Origin: ZLKRG08 sp046094385 | GTDB taxonomy: Bacteria > Actinomycetota > Actinomycetes > Nanopelagicales > Nanopelagicaceae | Assembly (NCBI GenBank): GCA_046094385.1 | Contig: JBJTHJ010000078.1 | Location: 1-10,997 of the forward strand | Direction: 5' to 3' | DNA length: 10,997 bases | Part shown: piece after piece, positions 7,329-10,997 of the stretch | Layout of the letters: each line of letters begins with the position of its first letter | Numbering within the stretch: the stretch's first letter is position 1 | Translations under genes and position numbers: made by a program | The notes under the pieces: model-generated | Told to the model about the DNA's origin: nothing | Databases searched by the model: none | The model's input: the letters and a program-made list of their open reading frames with translations, nothing else

Positions 7329-8543
7329 TCATGAAGTTCGCTTCAAAAGTTCATCGAGGCTCCAAGCTTTGCCCGCTTTGACGCTATCTACATAGCCTTG
7401 AGCAATTTGAGTCCAGATAGCTAGTGAATTACCGGTAACCTTTTGGAAAGCATCCTCTTTTGAAGCTCCCTTTTTCTGTTCAAGAATCAACTGCTCCATT
7501 ATCTCCAGTCCTTTGACTGCTGTCAGCGCTTCGACTCCCAAATAACCAAGCACATAAACATCGCTCCAATTCGGTGGAAACCGCTCTGTGTAATCAGATA
7601 ATGGAGTCTTAACTCTTTCAAGTCCTGAAAGTTCCAAAGCTCGCACATCATTTCCTGCGCCAGCAGCAGCGCCTAGCGATACACCAGCAAACATTGCATA
7701 ACCCTCTTGTAGCCATGGTGGTAACGCATCTCCAAATCTTTTTAGCTGACTATCTGCGATGAAGAATTGGATCAGATGCGTGTATTCATGAGCACCTACC
7801 TGTAGAAAGCCACTAAATTCATTTAAAGTCTCTTCCGATTGAGAGTAGCAATATAGATACCAGGGTTGACCTGTCTGAGAGTAAAACTCTGCATAACTAC
7901 AACCATTCCACTCCGCAAATTGATTCTCAATATTCTTGAAATCACCTGTGTTGGTGCTGAGATTATTAGATTTCGCTACCTGTTTGATCCAATTCAAATT
8001 ACTTCCAATTACGATCGGATAAGGCTGAAATGGTGTATCAACTTTGTTCCAAAGTCGCGCTCCTGCCTCTTTGCTACCTTGAATAATTTTTATTGATCCA
8101 GTGAATTTCGGATCAGTAATAAATTTGAAGGTCAATTTAGCGGGTGGATTATTGTTATATTTTTCAAGAAGATTTCTAAATGCTCTTGTGGCTACTGAGT
8201 CTTCAGCTTTGTTAATTAAAGTCCATTTACCTTGAACGCAACGAAGTGGACCAGACATTGGAAAGCTCTCTTGACCCAACTTTTGGCATAGCCCACCTCT
8301 TACCGCATCTCTAGAGGAAAGATAGGTCGGTGCAGTCTTTTGCCCCGAAGTTGAGGCTTTTTTGATTGGACCAATCTTTACCCAAAGTAACTTTTTGCTA
8401 GATTTTTTACATTGAAACTCAAAATTACTGAACTTGGTGATCTCACCTGACTTTGCACAGGTCTTGCCACTTGGATTATTTGCATAGGCTGGCAATACCG
8501 AGAGACTTAGCGTAGAAATCAGCAGGATTCGTAAAACTTGCAC
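7329..8543 (-). CDS. Secreted gluzincin-like metallopeptidase (Peptidase_MA-like) with two Cys-containing N-terminal repeats
   Basis: The product is 404 aa. The start is a GTG (8541-8543) giving MQVLRILLISTLSLSVLPAYA, a Sec signal peptide with likely cleavage after residue 21. Two short repeats follow, each with two cysteines and a nearby tryptophan: about 25-57 (Cys29, Cys45, Trp54) and about 81-110 (Cys86, Cys102, Trp107). The catalytic part shows HEYTH (252-256), the zinc-binding HExxH, and WLQEGYA (277-283), whose Glu280 is the third ligand expected of gluzincins. The tail YVLGYLGVEAL (330-340), then a helix and TGNSLAIW (370-377), matches the ends of Peptidase_MA-type proteins. It probably cleaves peptides outside the cell; the substrate is unknown. 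No in-frame start exists further upstream. TAGAGT (8573-8578) may be its -10, giving a leader of about 22 nt without a clear ribosome site. Confidence 0.75.
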   Translation of the reverse strand: MQVLRILLISTLSLSVLPAYANNPSGKTCAKSGEITKFSNFEFQCKKSSKKLLWVKIGPIKKASTSGQKTAPTYLSSRDAVRGGLCQKLGQESFPMSGPLRCVQGKWTLINKAEDSVATRAFRNLLEKYNNNPPAKLTFKFITDPKFTGSIKIIQGSKEAGARLWNKVDTPFQPYPIVIGSNLNWIKQVAKSNNLSTNTGDFKNIENQFAEWNGCSYAEFYSQTGQPWYLYCYSQSEETLNEFSGFLQVGAHEYTHLIQFFIADSQLKRFGDALPPWLQEGYAMFAGVSLGAAAGAGNDVRALELSGLERVKTPLSDYTERFPPNWSDVYVLGYLGVEALTAVKGLEIMEQLILEQKKGASKEDAFQKVTGNSLAIWTQIAQGYVDSVKAGKAWSLDELLKRTS

Positions 8544-8598
8544 TGAAGAAGTTTGCCCTGATTTAGCTGAACACTCTAGAGTTTTGCGCTATTGCCAC

Positions 8599-8604
8599 TA
8601 TTAT
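8599..8604 (+). promoter_or_regulatory. -10 element of the acidic LRV-like gene, leaderless spacing
   Basis: TATTAT is followed by six bases (TTTGTA) and the ATG at 8611. This element decides the start: an in-frame TTG at 8584 would place the -10 inside the coding sequence. The 67-bp region 8544-8610 is shared with the divergent metallopeptidase gene. Confidence 0.55.
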
Positions 8605-8610
8605 TTTGTA

Positions 8611-9339
8611 ATGCGCAGCCGAGCCAGTGAAGTAAATAAGGCACTTGAGGCCAAAACTGACGAGGAACTCGAAGAGTCAGGTTCCCTATTTGATACTTTT
8701 CTTGAAGATATAAACAATGAGGATTTTGATGATTTCGACTCTTTTTATACTTTGGCTACATTCTTAATCGAAAATTTCTGGCCCAATATCGGTATGTTCA
8801 CGGAGATCTCAAGTCAGCTCTTCTCAGAATTTGAACTAGGTAGCATTGACTGGATTTGGGAAGCTCCAGAATTCCAAGATGTTATTCTCAAATTCTTAAA
8901 TGATGACCTACATTTTGGTTGTTTTGTATTGACCGAGCAGAGATCTAACGAAGATTTCACGGAAAGATTTGCCAAGTTGGCACTTGATAATGAGTGTGCA
9001 ATATGTGCCGAAATTGGCGATGGCTGGATAAGCCCTAAGTCATATGTTTGTGAAGATCCATATACTAAAAGTGATACTCTCAAGAAATTCTTTGAAATGG
9101 GTAAAAGCCTTTATAGCTCAGGTGAGGATGAAAGCAAATACACCGCATTGATGATTTTCAGGTCTCTGGCTCAAAATCCAAATACCCCCATAGAGATACT
9201 GGAGTACCTCTCTGAAATTAAAGAAAAGTCACTGCGTCATGAGATTCGAAATTTTAATTCAGGAATGACAGAGGAAGAAGCGCAATTTGATGCCTTCGTC
9301 AGCAGCAAGGCTCTAGAGACTTTAGAAGATATAAAGTAA
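8611..9339 (+). CDS. Acidic cytoplasmic protein of unknown function with one LRV-like unit
   Basis: I do not recognise this 242-aa protein as a named family. It has no signal peptide or clear membrane helix. The N-terminal 50 residues are very acidic (EELEESGS, EDINNEDFDDFDSF). The middle is rich in aromatic and hydrophobic residues (IENFWPNIGMF, IDWIWEAPEF) and should be helical. Near the C-terminus, SLAQNPNTPIEILEYLS resembles one unit of the leucine-rich repeat variant (LRV), whose consensus has a LAxNPNTPxxxLxxLA core; only one clear unit is present. Four cysteines lie in the middle third. The gene looks poorer in G+C than the pnt genes, which could reflect weaker selection or later arrival. 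It is divergent from the secreted peptidase gene and convergent with tRNA-Tyr. Start 8611 is preferred over an in-frame TTG at 8584 because of the -10 spacing. Confidence 0.75.
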   Translation: MRSRASEVNKALEAKTDEELEESGSLFDTFLEDINNEDFDDFDSFYTLATFLIENFWPNIGMFTEISSQLFSEFELGSIDWIWEAPEFQDVILKFLNDDLHFGCFVLTEQRSNEDFTERFAKLALDNECAICAEIGDGWISPKSYVCEDPYTKSDTLKKFFEMGKSLYSSGEDESKYTALMIFRSLAQNPNTPIEILEYLSEIKEKSLRHEIRNFNSGMTEEEAQFDAFVSSKALETLEDIK

Positions 9340-9371
9340 AAACAAGCGCAGAAGTTAAAACTTAAATCTCT

Positions 9372-9457
9372 TGGTGGTAGATAGTGGATTTGAACCACTG
9401 AAGGCGTAAGCCGGCGGATTTACAGTCCGCTCCCATTGGCCGCTCGGGCAATCTACC
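9372..9457 (-). tRNA. tRNA-Tyr (anticodon GTA)
   Basis: On the minus strand the gene runs from GGTAGAT (acceptor 5' side, 9451-9457) to ATCTACC plus ACCA (9372-9382), so CCA is encoded. The D arm pairs CCC with GGG. The anticodon arm is GCGGA-CTGTAAA-TCCGC with anticodon GTA. A long variable arm (GGC-TTAC-GCC) marks a class II tRNA, as expected for bacterial tRNA-Tyr. The T arm is AGTGG-TTCAAAT-CCACT. All stems pair. It sits between two protein genes and is transcribed in the same direction as the LuxR gene. Confidence 0.97.
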
Positions 9458-9471
9458 GTGAAGCGTGGGCT

Positions 9472-9477
9472 AGGTTA
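9472..9477 (-). promoter_or_regulatory. Possible -10 element of tRNA-Tyr
   Basis: TAACCT on the minus strand ends 14 nt before the mature 5' end, which would give a short leader for RNase P to remove. A T-rich run lies about 17 bp further upstream, but no clear -35 is seen. The 57-bp gap between the LuxR stop and the tRNA holds nothing else I can name. Confidence 0.3.
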
Positions 9478-9514
9478 TCAGGCTAATCAGATAGAAAAAA
9501 ATCGCTTAAAAATG

Positions 9515-10660
9515 CTAGATCAAGAAGAGTTCTTTGGCTTTTTCAACTGCTCTTTCGCGGCCATCGACATCCAACTTTCGATAGATATTTCGAAGATGTG
9601 TCTTCATGGTATTCATAGACACATGAAGCAGATTTGAGATAGCGCTAATTGGTTTGCCCGTTGCTAGGTGGCGAACGACTTCAAGTTCACGTGATGTAAG
9701 TGGCACAGGTATCCCTTCTTGATTCAGTAATTGTTGCGTCTTAATTCTTTCAGTGAGCTGGCTAGCAAGTCCCTCTAGAAAGACCGTTGGCTTCTTTGAA
9801 ATAGCCTTCAAAATAATGTCAATTAAATTGTGCTGGAGAAGAATCAATTCAACCGAACCGGTCTTTTCGATTAGCTCCAGGGCTTGGCTCATGTAACCGA
9901 CAGCAATACTCTCTTTATCGTAGTAATACTCAGCAAAAGCGACAGCCTTATAGATCTTCTCGCGATTGGTGTTCTCAGGTAGTGCCTCAATCCATTTATA
10001 CATATCTTGGCCATGCCACATCATGACCTCCGCACGAATTTGATTTACAAATACCAAATTAGGAACTCTGGTCAGTAATGTTTCTATTCTCTCTACATCC
10101 TTAATCAAATATCGTGCATACAGTTCATTGACATCTGGAATGAAATGCAGATCATGATTAAAGATAAAGCTTGTAAGTTTTAATTTCTGCTCTCTAATTA
10201 TTGCTAAGGATTCTGTGATTCTTCCAGAGTGCGCAAGCTCTTTCGCTAAAATGCCTTCGGAGATGAAATACCAGGGCCATTGTTGTAATTTCTCACTTAA
10301 TTCCATAACCTCTTTGAAAATTCTTGCAGCTTCACTTTTCTGAGCAAAGTTCTGTTTGCAACTGGCTAACACATAGAGCGAATCAATCGGGGCCATCAAT
10401 CCTGAGTAGCCATGCTGTCTGGCAATTTCAATATTGCGAATAGCTATCTCTTGGGCCTTGTAACAATCTCCTGCGACTAAGAAATAGATGGCCGCCACTG
10501 AATTTATCAAGTAGAGGATATTTACACTGCTATCTTCGACTTCATATTCCTGTACCTGCTGATATAACTTCTCCAACTGCTCATTTTCATCCAAAATCAG
10601 GGCCTTTTGCGCAAGTAAACGAAGGACATCTAAAAATTCGCCCTCTTCCAAATTAGGCAA
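9515..10660 (-). CDS. LuxR-type transcriptional regulator with TPR-like helices (3' part of an interrupted gene)
   Basis: From the first possible start after an upstream stop (TTG, 10658-10660) the product is 381 aa. Residues 319-381 are a LuxR/GerE helix-turn-helix: LTSRELEVVRHLATGKPISA, then SMNTMKTHLRNIYRKLDV and an ERAVEKA end, all at normal spacing. The recognition helix region is MNTMKTHLRNIYRKL. Before it lie TPR-like helix pairs, for example about residues 53-84, 94-126, 131-162 and 237-268. LuxR domains behind TPRs resemble the C-terminal half of MalT/LAL regulators, but no ATPase domain is in the window. The ligand and target genes are unknown. The TTG has neither a Shine-Dalgarno site nor a -10 nearby, and the 35 codons between it and the upstream TAA (10661-10765) read as protein, including a TPR-like helix (ALAKAHIDFAFGRF). 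The TTG start is therefore probably not the natural one. Confidence 0.7.
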   Translation of the reverse strand: MPNLEEGEFLDVLRLLAQKALILDENEQLEKLYQQVQEYEVEDSSVNILYLINSVAAIYFLVAGDCYKAQEIAIRNIEIARQHGYSGLMAPIDSLYVLASCKQNFAQKSEAARIFKEVMELSEKLQQWPWYFISEGILAKELAHSGRITESLAIIREQKLKLTSFIFNHDLHFIPDVNELYARYLIKDVERIETLLTRVPNLVFVNQIRAEVMMWHGQDMYKWIEALPENTNREKIYKAVAFAEYYYDKESIAVGYMSQALELIEKTGSVELILLQHNLIDIILKAISKKPTVFLEGLASQLTERIKTQQLLNQEGIPVPLTSRELEVVRHLATGKPISAISNLLHVSMNTMKTHLRNIYRKLDVDGRERAVEKAKELFLI

Positions 10661-10765
10661 ACTCTTGTGATGTGTCAGGAATTGATTTGCAGAGATCTCT
10701 AGTTCACTAAATCGGCCAAATGCAAAGTCAATGTGCGCCTTCGCTAAAGCGGTGGCTTCATCTAC

Positions 10766-10768
10766 TTA
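10766..10768 (-). other. In-frame TAA interrupting the LuxR/TPR reading frame
   Basis: TAA on the minus strand is flanked by CAG ATT before and GTA GAT GAA after. The frame is open on both sides: 71 codons upstream from an ATG at 10981, and 416 sense codons downstream to the LuxR stop. A single base change from CAA, AAA, GAA, TAC or TAT would create it. The TAA-G context is not a known leaky stop. Confidence 0.75.
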
Positions 10769-10981
10769 AATCTGATCCACCGTATTTTTGAAGCGATATT
10801 TGATTGTCGAGAGTTTGGCCTCAGCACCTACGAAGTCACATTCGATGAGATAGGCCATCAGATCTAAAACTTCAGATGCCGCGACTCTTTCTGGGTTTCG
10901 TTCTAATAGAGCTTGGCCATACTTTCGTAACTCATCCGATCGCATTTGAAATGCAAGCTCTCGGAGGTTGTTATGTGGCAT
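10766..10981 (-). CDS. N-terminal fragment of the LuxR/TPR regulator (71 aa, ends at the in-frame TAA)
   Basis: It starts at ATG 10979-10981, and a TAG in frame at 10985-10987 blocks any extension. The 71 residues are helical and include a TPR-like pair, SEVLDLMAYLIECDFVGAEAKL, that leads naturally into the helices downstream of the stop. Reading through would give one protein of 488 codons with the LuxR domain at its end. The opening PHNNLRELAFQMR faintly resembles the HxLxREfL segment that follows the ATPase module in LAL regulators, so still more of the gene could lie beyond the window; this is a weak guess. No TANNNT element lies 6-7 nt before this ATG, unlike most genes here. As annotated it is either a fragment of a broken gene or a small separate protein; I favour the first. 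Confidence 0.55.
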   Translation of the reverse strand: MPHNNLRELAFQMRSDELRKYGQALLERNPERVAASEVLDLMAYLIECDFVGAEAKLSTIKYRFKNTVDQI

Positions 10982-10997
10982 GAGCTAAGGGTGATAC

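Noticed and set aside
8584..8610. TTG start giving the acidic protein nine more residues
   Set aside because: The -10 element TATTAT (8599-8604) would lie inside the coding part. ATG at 8611 has the same spacing as the other starts in the window.
10971..10997. Open frame (VSPLAHAT then TAA) overlapping the ATG at 10981, possibly the end of an upstream gene
   Set aside because: Eight codons are too few to support a gene; sequence beyond the window is needed to decide.
1..10997. Mobile elements, CRISPR arrays, toxin-antitoxin pairs, phage or defence genes
   Set aside because: No repeat-spacer pattern, transposase, integrase or defence domain is visible on either strand.

Overview
The window looks like a piece of a streamlined, fairly AT-rich actinobacterial chromosome. 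The evidence is the actinobacterial form of ClpS followed by a DUF2017 gene, a three-gene NAD(P) transhydrogenase operon, short intergenic gaps and promoter spacings that suggest leaderless mRNAs. A freshwater acI-type lineage (Nanopelagicales, such as Planktophila) fits, but this is inference from gene style and base composition; no marker gene fixes it. I see no insertion sequence, phage gene, CRISPR array or integrase.

Layout. At the left edge, on the minus strand, lie the start of a DUF2017 gene (1-141, cut by the window edge), clpS (143-475) and a secreted GH18 glycoside hydrolase (556-2280). On the plus strand, separated from the hydrolase by a 35-bp divergent promoter region, are argF (2316-3254) and the tightly overlapping operon pntAA-pntAB-pntB (3294-6072). 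pntB runs tail-to-tail into a minus-strand aminotransferase class V gene of the VC1184 type (6058-7254), and the two overlap by 15 bp. Next come a minus-strand secreted gluzincin-like metallopeptidase (7329-8543), a divergent plus-strand acidic protein of unknown function with one LRV-like unit (8611-9339), a minus-strand tRNA-Tyr(GTA) (9372-9457), and a minus-strand LuxR-type regulator with TPR-like helices (9515-10981). The regulator's reading frame is broken by one in-frame TAA.

How the genes work together. ClpS would feed N-degron substrates to a Clp protease. ArgF makes citrulline for arginine synthesis. The Pnt proteins use the proton gradient to make NADPH. The GH18 enzyme and the metallopeptidase are exported and act on outside polymers. 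These are mostly housekeeping genes placed side by side rather than one pathway.

The two strongest unusual observations are these. First, six gene starts carry a TANNNT element exactly 6-7 nt before ATG, while genes inside operons use Shine-Dalgarno sites. Second, the same-frame stop splits what otherwise reads as one 488-codon LuxR/TPR regulator. I found no clearly new multi-gene system.
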